Below, piece after piece: positions 41,690-50,834 of a stretch of DNA of 64,000 bases. The translations under genes and the position numbers were made by a program. Below the pieces are notes generated by a model. It did not search any database and was not told the origin of the DNA. It was given only the letters and a program-made list of their open reading frames with translations. Source of the stretch: Pedobacter steynii (GTDB lineage: Bacteria; Bacteroidota; Bacteroidia; Sphingobacteriales; Sphingobacteriaceae); the NCBI RefSeq assembly GCF_001721645.1, contig NZ_CP017141.1:4464001-4528000 (forward strand), read 5' to 3'. Each line of letters begins with the position of its first letter. The stretch's first letter is position 1.

Positions 41690-42511
41690 ATGGCAAAAGT
41701 ATCAAATGGCCCTTTGGGGGCCTTAAACGGAAAATTACGGAACCTGGTTTTTTACATGCTCAACGGGCAACCTGTTGTCCGTACCATTGGCGATCCGGGT
41801 AAACCCAGCAGAAATCAACTGGCCAACCGTCAGGCAATGTCGGTGACGATGGGGCTGGTGAGCAGGATCACTGATTTTACCAGTGTCAGCTTTGAACTGG
41901 AAGCAAAAGGAACAGTCAGAAATGCCCACAATCTGGCCACTTCTTATATCAAAAAGCTGGCTTTAAAGGGTGAATATCCCAATATTTCGGTAGACTACAG
42001 TAAAGTGATCCTGAGCAATGGCAGTTTGCCTTGTGCTGCTGACCTGAAAATAGAAAAGAAAGAAAATGGGGTATTGCTGAGCTGGGATGCTGCAGGTGAA
42101 GATGATGATATCGTAATGATTTTGCTTTGTCATCCTTTACAAAAAAGGGCCACTTCCTGTATCAATGCAGGTCGCAGAGATGCAGGATCCTACTTTATTG
42201 GCCTGCGTGAGGACCACCTGAATGAGCCGATCGAAGCTTATATCTGCTTTCGGGCAGCGGATGGTAAGGCCATATCCAACAGTGCTTACGTCGGGAACCT
42301 GAATGGAGAGCTCGAGAGCCCGGAGGAGACCGCACAAAATAAAAAGTATCAGCTGATCAAACAGCGTTTTGATGTGGTAGAAGCCGATTATTTGCAGCAA
42401 CTGAAAGATAATTTTGGAAATCGCGTCGATAGCAAAGCATTCCGTAACCTGGAAAAGGAGTATGAAGTATTAAAAAATAAACTGGAAAACCTCCCGGGGA
42501 AACCAGGTTAA
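41690..42511 (+). CDS. DUF6266 family protein
   Basis: This 273-residue protein of unknown function has no signal peptide. The N-terminus GPLGALNGKLRNLVFYMLNG, followed by VVRTIGDPGKPSRNQLANRQ, is the DUF6266 hallmark, a family prominent in Pedobacter and relatives. The middle carries a fibronectin-like strand pattern (LKIEKKENGVLLSWDAAGED) and the C-terminus is predicted coiled-coil (about 225-268, KAFRNLEKEYEVLKNKLENL). Its end overlaps the stop of the convergent comEC gene by 4 bp. The upstream region is rich in inverted repeats. Secretion or structural roles are possible but not shown. Confidence 0.85.
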   Translation: MAKVSNGPLGALNGKLRNLVFYMLNGQPVVRTIGDPGKPSRNQLANRQAMSVTMGLVSRITDFTSVSFELEAKGTVRNAHNLATSYIKKLALKGEYPNISVDYSKVILSNGSLPCAADLKIEKKENGVLLSWDAAGEDDDIVMILLCHPLQKRATSCINAGRRDAGSYFIGLREDHLNEPIEAYICFRAADGKAISNSAYVGNLNGELESPEETAQNKKYQLIKQRFDVVEADYLQQLKDNFGNRVDSKAFRNLEKEYEVLKNKLENLPGKPG

Positions 42512-44337
42512 GGGTTCTTGGCAGAAAAAATTGAAGGAATCAGTTTTATTGACTTTACTTTATGCTGATCCAGAGCTGGTTGGATAAAATAGACGAAGTC
42601 TTTATCTTCTCTTTTTAGCCCGGTGCAGACGATGGCATGATTTGAAAATATATAGGCAACTGCCTGTTGTCTTGGAATGCGGAAGCTAATAATCCTGCAT
42701 TGCCGGTAAGCCATGATCTGTTCATAGCTCAAGAAGCTTTGTAAGATAAGAAGTGTGGTTAGCGCTGCGAAAAGCACTCTTTTCTGATGGTGGACTATTG
42801 CCGGTATCAATAGAGTTAAGGTCAGACATAACAGCAGGTACATTGCTTTATCGATCCAGATGCCCGATAAGCTGGAAAAAGGAAGTCCGGAGATCCATTG
42901 AAGCCCCTGATTGGTAAAGCTGATCAGCCATTCGAAAACTGGTGCCAGAAAACCAAAACCCGGAAACAGCACCACAATTCCGAGATACATCAGCAATGCG
43001 ATGGGAATCAGGATAAACAGGTTGCTGAGCAGGAAATAAAGAGGGAACTGATGGAAGTAATAAACTGAGGAGGGAAAAGTAAATAGCTGTGCTGCTAAAG
43101 ACATGGCAACTGCTCCCCATAGTTTGTTGAGCCATTTGTTTTCTATATACCAGGATTGCTGAATTTTCGGTTGCAGGTAAACCAGGCCACTTACGGCCAG
43201 GAAGGACAGCTGAAAGCCAATATCCCAAAGAAGAAACGGATTGTATAGCAACAGGCAGAAAGCACTGAAAGCAGTGATGTTATAGCTGTTGGCTGGCCTG
43301 GAAGATGATTTTGCAATCAGGAATACCGAAAGCATCAATACCGCGCGAAGGACTGAAGGAGAAAGCCCGGTGAGGAGGGCATAAAACCAGATGACAGGGA
43401 GGATTAAGATCAGTTTAAATAATTTTCCCCGCTTGCTATAGTTTAGAAAACCCAGCAGGTAATTCAATACCATATAGATCAGACCTACATGCATCCCGGA
43501 AACCGATAAAGCGTGAATGGTTCCCGTTTTGGCATAAATATTCAGGATTTCCTGACTGAGGTCGGCCCGGTAGCCGAGGATAAGTGTGGAAGCCAAAGCA
43601 ACTGCTTCTTTGTTTTTGATGAGCTGTACATAACGCATCAGCTGTTGTTGCCGGAGTTGCAAAGCGAATCGCCGGATGGGGTTGCCGTAATTTCCTGCTA
43701 ATTTCAGGTACTGATCCCTGTTCAGAAAAGATTGATGGTAGATGTTTTGTGTGGCAAGCCAGGATTTGAAATCAAATTCGGAGCGCAGATGAGGAGGCTT
43801 AACTTCCGAAAACAAGGAAGGGATAATCAACTCTTCTCCATAACGCAAAGGCAGGGGAATATCAACAGGTGTTTTTATAGCCAGCATGATCATCCCCGAA
43901 GCGGATCTGGGAAGGAGCTGCATTTCCTGTCCCCTGGAGTCAGCCCGGATCTGGTAGGCCAGCATTACTTTTGCTTTGAATCTCCATATCCCGGCTTTAT
44001 ATTGAGGTTCCTCATTGATTTGAACCTTTAAATAACGGGAAGGTACTTTGGCAAAGTAATCGGACTTTAAAGACTGATTATAGCTCATCGCCGATAAACC
44101 GCCAAAGAAGAACATCAGCAACTGTAAAAGAAAACCAGTAAGGACTTTGAACCGATAAGCTTTACATTGTTTGTAATAGGTGTTTATGACGATCAGGGAG
44201 ATAAACAACAGGAGGTTGAACGAAATTAAAACCAGGATCCCGGAGACAAATTTGAAGTTATAGAAGAAACCTATTCCTGCGGAATAGGGGATCAGAATCC
44301 GCATAAAGGTCAGGGCATGCTGATGGGAAGGGAACAT
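42508..44337 (-). CDS. comEC: ComEC/Rec2 family DNA-uptake membrane protein
   Basis: The 609-residue polytopic protein matches ComEC. It has an N-terminal membrane-associated OB-like region (about 60-200; DUF4131 type) and the Competence domain with the hallmark ALSVSGMHVGLIYMVLNYLL, many transmembrane helices and LSPSVLRAVLMLSVFLIA. It lacks the C-terminal metallo-beta-lactamase domain found in Bacillus ComEC, as in many Bacteroidota. ComEC forms the inner-membrane channel for single-stranded DNA. It follows the HhH-barrel gene by 3 bp, so the two are co-expressed. Its stop overlaps the convergent DUF6266 stop. Confidence 0.92.
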   Translation of the reverse strand: MFPSHQHALTFMRILIPYSAGIGFFYNFKFVSGILVLISFNLLLFISLIVINTYYKQCKAYRFKVLTGFLLQLLMFFFGGLSAMSYNQSLKSDYFAKVPSRYLKVQINEEPQYKAGIWRFKAKVMLAYQIRADSRGQEMQLLPRSASGMIMLAIKTPVDIPLPLRYGEELIIPSLFSEVKPPHLRSEFDFKSWLATQNIYHQSFLNRDQYLKLAGNYGNPIRRFALQLRQQQLMRYVQLIKNKEAVALASTLILGYRADLSQEILNIYAKTGTIHALSVSGMHVGLIYMVLNYLLGFLNYSKRGKLFKLILILPVIWFYALLTGLSPSVLRAVLMLSVFLIAKSSSRPANSYNITAFSAFCLLLYNPFLLWDIGFQLSFLAVSGLVYLQPKIQQSWYIENKWLNKLWGAVAMSLAAQLFTFPSSVYYFHQFPLYFLLSNLFILIPIALLMYLGIVVLFPGFGFLAPVFEWLISFTNQGLQWISGLPFSSLSGIWIDKAMYLLLCLTLTLLIPAIVHHQKRVLFAALTTLLILQSFLSYEQIMAYRQCRIISFRIPRQQAVAYIFSNHAIVCTGLKREDKDFVYFIQPALDQHKVKSIKLIPSIFSAKNP

Positions 44338-44340
44338 GGT

Positions 44341-46383
44341 CTAAAACTGATAACGCAGTTGTAATTTCAGATCCGACTTCTGATTTCCTGTGATTTCATC
44401 GAGCCCGGAACCAATACTTGATTTATCCTGATAAATGTATATCGCATACTTTCCCCAAAGATCCAGCATCCTGAATAAACGGTACCTGAAATTCAGGTAA
44501 GTTCTGATGCCCTTACCATAATATCCGCCGGAACCAGAACCAGATAAAACATCGTCCTCATAGGCGTAAATTCTGGAATTATAGGAGTCGGTACGGAAAT
44601 AAGCAAGCCGTATATTACCTGATAACTTTGAGGACAATGGCGTGTAGTGGAGGTCCTGATAAATCAGATAACCCAGTTCTGCGGCCTTCCTGCCTTTATG
44701 ATATCGAATAACTTCGAACCTTTGTTGAGATTTGAACTTTTTATCAAACTGCCAGTCGCATTCCAGTCTGTAGTTTGTCTTCCTGAGATCCTCCAGAGAT
44801 CGATCAGGGTTTCCGGCGTCGGGGTTTTGTTGTTTCTGTTCTGTTTTAACGCGGAGGTTAAGCCGAAGTTTTTTAGAGGGGGTATAGCGTAACTGAGAAA
44901 GGATTTCGTGCCCGGAAGAGGGGAAATCTACGCGGTATCTTAACCATGGAAATTTGAAATAATCCAGGTAAGCGGAGAATTTCCAGTGTTGATGAGGGCT
45001 GTAGTTTAATCCGAAATAAGCGCCCTGCTCATTGGCCGTTTCTGAAGCTTCTCCAATTGATTGGCTAAAAAAATTATGGTAATTCTTGTCGTAATGCCTG
45101 TAGAGCAATACTGCAGAAAACCGGGAAGAGATGCTGGCCATTGCGCCCTGTAGCATTGCCCAGCCGCCATGAAAGCTCCGCGCCAGCTCCCCGTAAAAGT
45201 AAACATTCTGAAAAGTGTAATTGTAATGGAAACCGGTGTTGATCAGCTGATCACCTGCGAAATGGTATTTTTTATAAGCCGGACTGCTATTGGTAAAGGA
45301 ATGTCCGTATTTCGATTGATAGCCCACTATACCTGCACTAAAATGGTCAGTCAGGTATTGTAAGGCGGCTCCATATACCTGTTGAGCCAATCTCTTTCTG
45401 TTCTGTAGTTCAGTTTGGGTTCTGTGAAGACCACTTTCGCTGATGGTACTTAATATGGCGCTGCCATCAGGTAGCATTTTTAAGCTGGCATCACGTTTTC
45501 TGAACGAAAAAAATGAGTTGAGGTAAAAATTTCCGGACAACTGAACGGTAGCCGCAATACCTCTGAAAAAAGCACCTTCATTGGCAGAGGTATAAGGCTT
45601 TAAACCTACATCTTTACTGGCTACACTGGTCACATCAGGGCCTTTTCCAAAAGAGAAGCCGGACCAGAGCGTTAACCCCTGTCCGAATTGAAGACTGTAG
45701 TCTCCGATAACCAGTTTATGGATGCGCCGGAACTTATAAAAGGCAATGTTTCCGGAGAGAAAATCTATGGCTGCTTCCTCATTGAATATCACTTCTCCGG
45801 CATCTTTCTTCATCACTATGGATGCGGAAAGTATTTCTGAATACTGGTATTTGTACCGGAACAACAGTTTGTCCGGGCTCCCCAGGTACCTGCTTCCCTT
45901 AAGATTTCTGAAACCCTTTTGTTCTTGCAAAATCCTGCCATACCTGAGCATGATCTGGTTGGTACCCTCCCGGTAAAGATCTTTCAGTTTTAAATGAGTA
46001 TAGGCTGTGGCCGGATTTAAGGTTACATAAGGGAGCAGCCTGTCTATGGTTTCCGGATCAAAACCAGGAATAGATTGTAGCTCCAGAAGGTCTAACAATT
46101 TTCCATTAACAGATAGGTGTAGAAAGAAATTGCTGATTTGTAGAGGAGATAAGCAGATCAGCTTTTTTAAGTCTTCCGGGCGGGCGCGGTTCAGGTCTAT
46201 CGGATGCTTCCTGAAAAAATCAAGCTGATCGGTCAGTTCAGAAAGTTCTTCTTCTTCATTCCCCTTTTCGGCGAGGCTTTCCCTGAGCTCTTTTACAGCT
46301 TCCTCTTCCTGTGCAAAGAGGGGAACTTCCGAAAAAATCAGAATGAAGACGAAGAGAAATCGAAGTGAAGCAGGCATCATCAT
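44341..46383 (-). CDS. ComEA-like helix-hairpin-helix domain fused to a predicted outer-membrane beta-barrel
   Basis: The 680-residue exported protein has a signal peptide (about 1-24, ending VPLFAQ), an acidic linker and then tandem helix-hairpin-helix units at about 62-122 (IDLNRARPEDLKKLICLSP and LLDLLELQSIPGFDPETIDR). They align closely with ComEA-type DNA-binding domains. The remaining 550 residues are alternating-strand, aromatic-rich segments ending in LKLQLRYQF, the C-terminal signature of outer-membrane barrels. It lies 3 bp upstream of comEC. Known: ComEA binds DNA in the periplasm. Inference: this fusion could combine DNA binding with an outer-membrane entry pore. Three consecutive ATGs make the exact start ambiguous. 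Confidence 0.85.
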   Translation of the reverse strand: MMMPASLRFLFVFILIFSEVPLFAQEEEAVKELRESLAEKGNEEEELSELTDQLDFFRKHPIDLNRARPEDLKKLICLSPLQISNFFLHLSVNGKLLDLLELQSIPGFDPETIDRLLPYVTLNPATAYTHLKLKDLYREGTNQIMLRYGRILQEQKGFRNLKGSRYLGSPDKLLFRYKYQYSEILSASIVMKKDAGEVIFNEEAAIDFLSGNIAFYKFRRIHKLVIGDYSLQFGQGLTLWSGFSFGKGPDVTSVASKDVGLKPYTSANEGAFFRGIAATVQLSGNFYLNSFFSFRKRDASLKMLPDGSAILSTISESGLHRTQTELQNRKRLAQQVYGAALQYLTDHFSAGIVGYQSKYGHSFTNSSPAYKKYHFAGDQLINTGFHYNYTFQNVYFYGELARSFHGGWAMLQGAMASISSRFSAVLLYRHYDKNYHNFFSQSIGEASETANEQGAYFGLNYSPHQHWKFSAYLDYFKFPWLRYRVDFPSSGHEILSQLRYTPSKKLRLNLRVKTEQKQQNPDAGNPDRSLEDLRKTNYRLECDWQFDKKFKSQQRFEVIRYHKGRKAAELGYLIYQDLHYTPLSSKLSGNIRLAYFRTDSYNSRIYAYEDDVLSGSGSGGYYGKGIRTYLNFRYRLFRMLDLWGKYAIYIYQDKSSIGSGLDEITGNQKSDLKLQLRYQF

Positions 46384-46433
46384 GCCTAATCACCGTATTA
46401 TTTGTGGTAATAAATAATTATTTAACTAATAAT

Positions 46434-46769
46434 TTATATTTCCTCGTTAAGTTTTAATAAGAAGTCTTTCAGTTTTTCCAGAGAAGCGATGATCTTTTGG
46501 TTCTCTTTTACTTCGGAGGTATTGTTTTTTAAATGTTCTTTTGCCCCTTTAAGCGTAAAGCCTTTGTCATCTACCAGGTGGAAAATGATCTTTAGATTTT
46601 CAATGTCTTCAGGAGTAAATAAACGGTTTCCTTTTTTGTTTTTCTTAGGTTGCAATACATCAAATTCCTTCTCGTAAAAGCGGATCTGGGATGCATTTAC
46701 GCCAAACATTTCGGTCACCTCACCCATCGTATAATACATTTTATTAATTTCCCGTTCTTTGTAAGGCAT
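46434..46769 (-). CDS. MerR family transcriptional regulator
   Basis: The 111-residue regulator starts MPYKEREINKMYYTMGEV. Its MerR helix-turn-helix is clear (YYTMGEVTEMFGVNASQIRF, then KNKKGNRLFTPEDIENLKII), followed by a short dimerisation helix. There is no metal- or drug-binding C-terminal domain. The gene is divergent from alaS with 118 bp between starts. The ligand and targets are unknown. The second Met at codon 11 is a less likely start because the KEREINK prefix is usual in the family. Confidence 0.9.
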   Translation of the reverse strand: MPYKEREINKMYYTMGEVTEMFGVNASQIRFYEKEFDVLQPKKNKKGNRLFTPEDIENLKIIFHLVDDKGFTLKGAKEHLKNNTSEVKENQKIIASLEKLKDFLLKLNEEI

Positions 46770-46857
46770 AGTTTGATCTTGATTATTAGTGGTTTACGGC
46801 TATTATATAAAGTGTTCAAATGTAAAGGGATTTTAGTAGAATACCGCAATAAAATTT

Positions 46858-46865
46858 TAATTTTG
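46858..46865 (+). promoter_or_regulatory. TAATTTTG -7 box of alaS
   Basis: TAATTTTG fits TAnnTTTG and lies 22 bp before the alaS ATG at 46888. The upstream -33 TTG is not clear. A purine run GAGAAGG abuts the ATG directly, so it is too close to serve as a Shine-Dalgarno site. Confidence 0.45.
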
Positions 46866-46887
46866 TTCACCATTAATATAGAGAAGG

Positions 46888-49590
46888 ATGACAGCTAAGG
46901 AAATCAGACAGGCTTACTTAAAATTTTTTGAATCGAAACAACATCATATTGTTCCCTCTGCACCAATTGTAGTAAAGAACGATCCGACACTGATGTTCAC
47001 CAATGCGGGAATGAATCAGTTTAAGGATTTGTTTCTGGGAGAAGCAGCCGTTAAATATCCACGTGTAACCGATACGCAACGTTGTTTGCGTGTGTCAGGT
47101 AAACATAATGACCTGGAGGAAGTAGGAATTGATACCTATCATCATACCATGTTTGAAATGTTGGGTAACTGGAGCTTTGGAGATTACTTTAAAAAAGAAG
47201 CCATTGCCTGGAGCTGGGAATTATTGACAGAAGTATACCAGATCCCTAAAGATAAATTATATGTTTCTATCTTCGAAGGAGATGAGAAAGAAGGTTTACC
47301 AAGAGATACGGAAGCCTATGATCTGTGGAAACAATATGTGCCCGAAGACCGCATCATCCTTGGAAATAAAAAAGATAATTTTTGGGAGATGGGCGATACC
47401 GGTCCTTGTGGACCCTGCTCAGAAATCCATGTAGATTGCAGAACTGAAGAAGAACGTAAAGCAGTGAGCGGAAAAGACCTGGTGAATGCAGATCATCCAC
47501 AGGTAATCGAAATCTGGAACAATGTATTTATGCAGTTCAACAGGCTTAAAGATGGCTCTTTGCAACCGCTTCCGGCTCAACATGTGGATACAGGAATGGG
47601 ATTTGAACGTCTGGTACGGGTGTTACAGGAGAAATCCTCTAACTACGATACCGATGTATTCCAGCCATTAATCCAGTTTATTGCGGAACATGCAGGGGTT
47701 GCTTATGGAGCAGATGAAAAGACCGACATTGCGATGCGCGTAATGGCTGACCATATCCGTGCGATCTCTTTTGTGATTGCAGACGGACAGTTGCCGTCAA
47801 ATAATAAAGCAGGGTATGTGATCCGCAGAATCCTTCGTCGTGCAGTAAGGTATGCCTATACTTTCCTGAACCTGAAAGAACCTTTCCTGAACCAGTTGGT
47901 GCCGGTATTGGCCGGACAGTTTAGCGGTGTGTTTGACGAATTGGTTTTACAACAGGATTTCGTTCAGAAAGTAGTGTTGGAAGAGGAAGTTTCCTTCCTG
48001 AGGACCTTAGCTACAGGAATTCAGCGCTTTGAAAACTATACCAAAAAACAAGGTGAATTGCTGATGTCTGAAAATGCAATTGAACTGGAGAAATCATTCG
48101 AAGACAATTGGGTTTACAGCATTTTAAAAGACCAGATGGTGATTTCAGGAGATTTTGCTTTTGAACTGAATGATACTTATGGTTTCCCGATAGATTTAAC
48201 GGAGTTGATGGCCAGGGAACAACGCTGGACTGTTGATATGGATGAATACAATAAGGCTTTGTTAAAGCAGAAAGAAAGGTCAAGGGCAGCTACGGCTGTA
48301 GATACGGGCGACTGGATCATGGTGAATGCTGACCTGGAGACTGATTTTGTGGGCTATGACGATTTTGAAATAGAAACTCAAATCATCAAATACCGTAAGG
48401 TGAGTGCAAAAGGCAAGGAACAATATCAGATTGTGCTGAGCAAAACACCGTTTTATGCAGAGAGTGGTGGTCAGGTAGGAGATACCGGACGGTTGGAAGA
48501 CCATAGCCGTTTGTTCTTTGTGGAGATTACAGACACCAAGAAAGAAAATGGAGTAATCGTTCATTATACAGATACTTTGCCTGAAGATTTGGATGGTTTA
48601 TTCTGGGCGGTGATAGATGAAGACAAACGTTTATTGTCGCAAGACAACCATACGGCTACACACTTGCTTCATGCAGCACTTAAAAAAGTGCTTGGAAGTC
48701 ATGTGAATCAAAAAGGATCCCTGGTTAATCCGGATTATCTGCGTTTCGATTTTTCTCATTTTGCAAAAATCAGCGAGGATGACCTGGCACAGATCGAGCA
48801 CCTGGTGAATCAAAAGATCAGAGAGAATATTCCATTGAAAGAACAAAGGGATGTGCCTTATGATCAGGCGATTTCTAGTGGGGTGACGGCATTGTTTGGA
48901 GAAAAGTACGGTGATTTTGTACGTATCATCACTTTTGATGATCATTATTCAAAAGAGCTTTGCGGAGGTACCCATGTTCAGGCAACGGGGCAGATTGGTT
49001 ATTTCAAAATCATCTCAGAGAGTGCGGTTGCAGCTGGGGTAAGACGTATTGAAGCAATTACAGCAGATAAAGCTGAAGCCTTCATTTTAGACCAGAACAG
49101 GGAGCTGAATGAGCTGAGAGCTTTACTTAAAGGAAATAAGGATTTAAAATCTGCAGTCAGCGCTTTGCTGGAAGAAAACTCGAAGCTGAAGAAAGACGCG
49201 GAGAAAGCAGTAGGGGAGCAGTCTGCGAACCTGAAACATGAAATTGTTCACCACCTTAAAACCATTAATGGGGTGAACCTGATTGCCACTCATGTGGATC
49301 TGCCGAATGCCGATGCGGTGAAGAACCTGGCTTTTGCAGTGAAAGACCTGGTAGATGATCTTTTATTGGTATTTACTACTTTAATTGATGATAAACCTGG
49401 AATTACGGTGATGCTTTCAGAAAACCTGATTAAGGATAAGGGCTTAAACGCTTCGAATATAGTAAGGGAGCTGGCTAAAGACATCCAGGGTGGTGGTGGC
49501 GGTCAGCCGTTTTATGCTACTGCAGGCGGTAAGAACAAGGATGGTTTATCTGCGGTTCTTGCTAAAGCAGCTGATTTAATCCCGGCATAA
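46888..49590 (+). CDS. alaS: Alanyl-tRNA synthetase
   Basis: The 900-residue class II synthetase charges tRNA-Ala. The aminoacylation core opens with MTAKEIRQAYLKFFESKQHH and FTNAGMNQFKDLFLG (motif 1 region). TYHHTMFEMLGNWSFGDYFK (motif 2 region) and GMGFERLVRVLQ (motif 3 region) follow. The editing domain has the zinc-binding HTATHLLHAAL and CGGTH motifs. The C-terminal oligomerisation/DHHA1 part ends GGGGGQPFYATAGGKNKDGL. Length is slightly above the usual 875, as in many Bacteroidota. The gene ends in a strong terminator. Confidence 0.98.
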   Translation: MTAKEIRQAYLKFFESKQHHIVPSAPIVVKNDPTLMFTNAGMNQFKDLFLGEAAVKYPRVTDTQRCLRVSGKHNDLEEVGIDTYHHTMFEMLGNWSFGDYFKKEAIAWSWELLTEVYQIPKDKLYVSIFEGDEKEGLPRDTEAYDLWKQYVPEDRIILGNKKDNFWEMGDTGPCGPCSEIHVDCRTEEERKAVSGKDLVNADHPQVIEIWNNVFMQFNRLKDGSLQPLPAQHVDTGMGFERLVRVLQEKSSNYDTDVFQPLIQFIAEHAGVAYGADEKTDIAMRVMADHIRAISFVIADGQLPSNNKAGYVIRRILRRAVRYAYTFLNLKEPFLNQLVPVLAGQFSGVFDELVLQQDFVQKVVLEEEVSFLRTLATGIQRFENYTKKQGELLMSENAIELEKSFEDNWVYSILKDQMVISGDFAFELNDTYGFPIDLTELMAREQRWTVDMDEYNKALLKQKERSRAATAVDTGDWIMVNADLETDFVGYDDFEIETQIIKYRKVSAKGKEQYQIVLSKTPFYAESGGQVGDTGRLEDHSRLFFVEITDTKKENGVIVHYTDTLPEDLDGLFWAVIDEDKRLLSQDNHTATHLLHAALKKVLGSHVNQKGSLVNPDYLRFDFSHFAKISEDDLAQIEHLVNQKIRENIPLKEQRDVPYDQAISSGVTALFGEKYGDFVRIITFDDHYSKELCGGTHVQATGQIGYFKIISESAVAAGVRRIEAITADKAEAFILDQNRELNELRALLKGNKDLKSAVSALLEENSKLKKDAEKAVGEQSANLKHEIVHHLKTINGVNLIATHVDLPNADAVKNLAFAVKDLVDDLLLVFTTLIDDKPGITVMLSENLIKDKGLNASNIVRELAKDIQGGGGGQPFYATAGGKNKDGLSAVLAKAADLIPA

Positions 49591-49632
49591 CTGCTTGTTA
49601 AAAAAATGGGGCTCAAAAAGCCTGTTGATATA

Positions 49633-49659
49633 AAAAGGCCGGTCATAAACCGGCCTTTT
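49633..49659. terminator. Bidirectional terminator after alaS and the haem operon
   Basis: AAAAGGCCGGT (49633-49643) pairs perfectly with ACCGGCCTTTT (49649-49659) around a 5-nt loop, with T-runs on both strands. It serves alaS (stop 49590) and the convergent minus-strand haem operon ending at 49661. Confidence 0.9.
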
Positions 49660-49660
49660 C

Positions 49661-49795
49661 TTATTTAAGAACCCAATAACCAAGGGCCAGCCAGATCAGC
49701 CCCTTGACTAGAAAAAAGAGGAATCCCCAGATTCCAACTTTCTTTAACCATTTTAAGATGTTGGCTTTTTTCTCTGATGTGGGTGTATTTGTCAT
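49661..49795 (-). CDS. 44-residue membrane peptide at the end of the haem operon
   Basis: A short gene of 44 codons with ATG at 49795. The peptide starts MTNTPTSEKKANILKWLKKV and continues as one hydrophobic helix (GIWGFLFFLVKGLIWLALGY) ending WVLK. A basic amphipathic N-terminal segment and a single transmembrane helix suggest an N-in small membrane protein. Only 2 bp separate its start from the hmuS stop, and the terminator begins at its stop, so it is the last gene of the hmu unit. Unknown family; it could assist the haem permease or HmuS at the membrane (inference). Confidence 0.7.
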   Translation of the reverse strand: MTNTPTSEKKANILKWLKKVGIWGFLFFLVKGLIWLALGYWVLK

Positions 49796-49797
49796 AA

Positions 49798-50823
49798 TTA
49801 AAGCGATTCTTTCAGGACTTCACGCCAGCTCTCTAATTCAGGAATTCCAGGCTTGCGCTTGCCAAAAAATTGAACAATCATTTCTCCGTTTTTGTCAAAC
49901 AATTCGATTGAGTTTACATCTCCGTCGGTAGAAGGTTTTACGACCTGCCATACGCTGCGAACTTCATCTTCACGAAGGTGCAAATTAAATTCTGGATCTA
50001 AAACATTAAACCATGGTCCCATATCTACTAATTTTGTAATATTTCCACTGTGGATCTGAATACAACCTGCATTTCCGGTGAAAACCATTACCGGAACCTG
50101 CTTTTCCGAACAGGCAGTCATGGCTTTTCTGAAACCTTCGATGGTGGTTTCTTTTGCTCTTCCCGCCGGAGCAAGACGCAGGGCCTGTGTTCTACTTACT
50201 TTAAACTTTTTCAACAGCATAAAAAACTCATGACTGTCTTTCATATTGTTCCAGGCTTCCTGAAATCCGGTTACATCAATTTCTGCATCTGCCAATTCCG
50301 GTTGTGGAGCGGCTTCGGGAGCTTTTTCTATCAATACCGCTTCCTGAGTGTCTTTGCGGAAGGTCTGGATCAGTTGATCATAAGCTTCCTGGTTGCTGCG
50401 TTCCGTCAAATAAATCTTGTGAAGGGCAGTCCCATTGGCATCAAAAAACTGAAGGCTTTTACGTCCGTTTTCTTCTACTGCAAAACCGTGTTTCCACTGG
50501 CGGAGGAATAAACGCAAGTCGATATCTGCGCCGAGTACCAATCCGGCATGAGGGGTAAAAGAGATGTCTTCATAAACCCCTTTTCTTTCATTTACGCAAT
50601 ACTCATTGCGCGTAAGTGCCATTACATAACCCAATGAGGTTACCGATTCCAGGATTTTTTCAAAATCAGGTTGTAAGAAAATAACCTGTTGACCTAAGCC
50701 GGTCATCAGTAATTCTGCCTCAGTTACTTCCAGTTCCTGTGCGGCCTCCCTGATGCGTTTTTTAGGGTTGGCAGTTTTATAGGCTTCATATTTTTGTTTT
50801 AGGCTATTTGTTTCTGTAATCAT
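49798..50823 (-). CDS. hmuS: HmuS/HemS-type hemin-degrading factor
   Basis: The 341-residue cytoplasmic haem-handling protein consists of two repeated HemS/ChuS-type halves (about 1-165 and 185-341). Recognisable segments are LKQKYEAYKTANPKKRIREA, LGYVMALTRNEYCVNERKGV and HAGLVLGADIDLRLFLRQW in the first half, and MTACSEKQVPVMVFTGNAGC and GPWFNVLDPEFNLHLREDEV in the second. Family members bind or degrade haem or pass it on after import. It follows hmuV by 11 bp and is followed by the 44-residue gene. Confidence 0.92.
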   Translation of the reverse strand: MITETNSLKQKYEAYKTANPKKRIREAAQELEVTEAELLMTGLGQQVIFLQPDFEKILESVTSLGYVMALTRNEYCVNERKGVYEDISFTPHAGLVLGADIDLRLFLRQWKHGFAVEENGRKSLQFFDANGTALHKIYLTERSNQEAYDQLIQTFRKDTQEAVLIEKAPEAAPQPELADAEIDVTGFQEAWNNMKDSHEFFMLLKKFKVSRTQALRLAPAGRAKETTIEGFRKAMTACSEKQVPVMVFTGNAGCIQIHSGNITKLVDMGPWFNVLDPEFNLHLREDEVRSVWQVVKPSTDGDVNSIELFDKNGEMIVQFFGKRKPGIPELESWREVLKESL

Positions 50824-50834
50824 GGTGTTGAATT

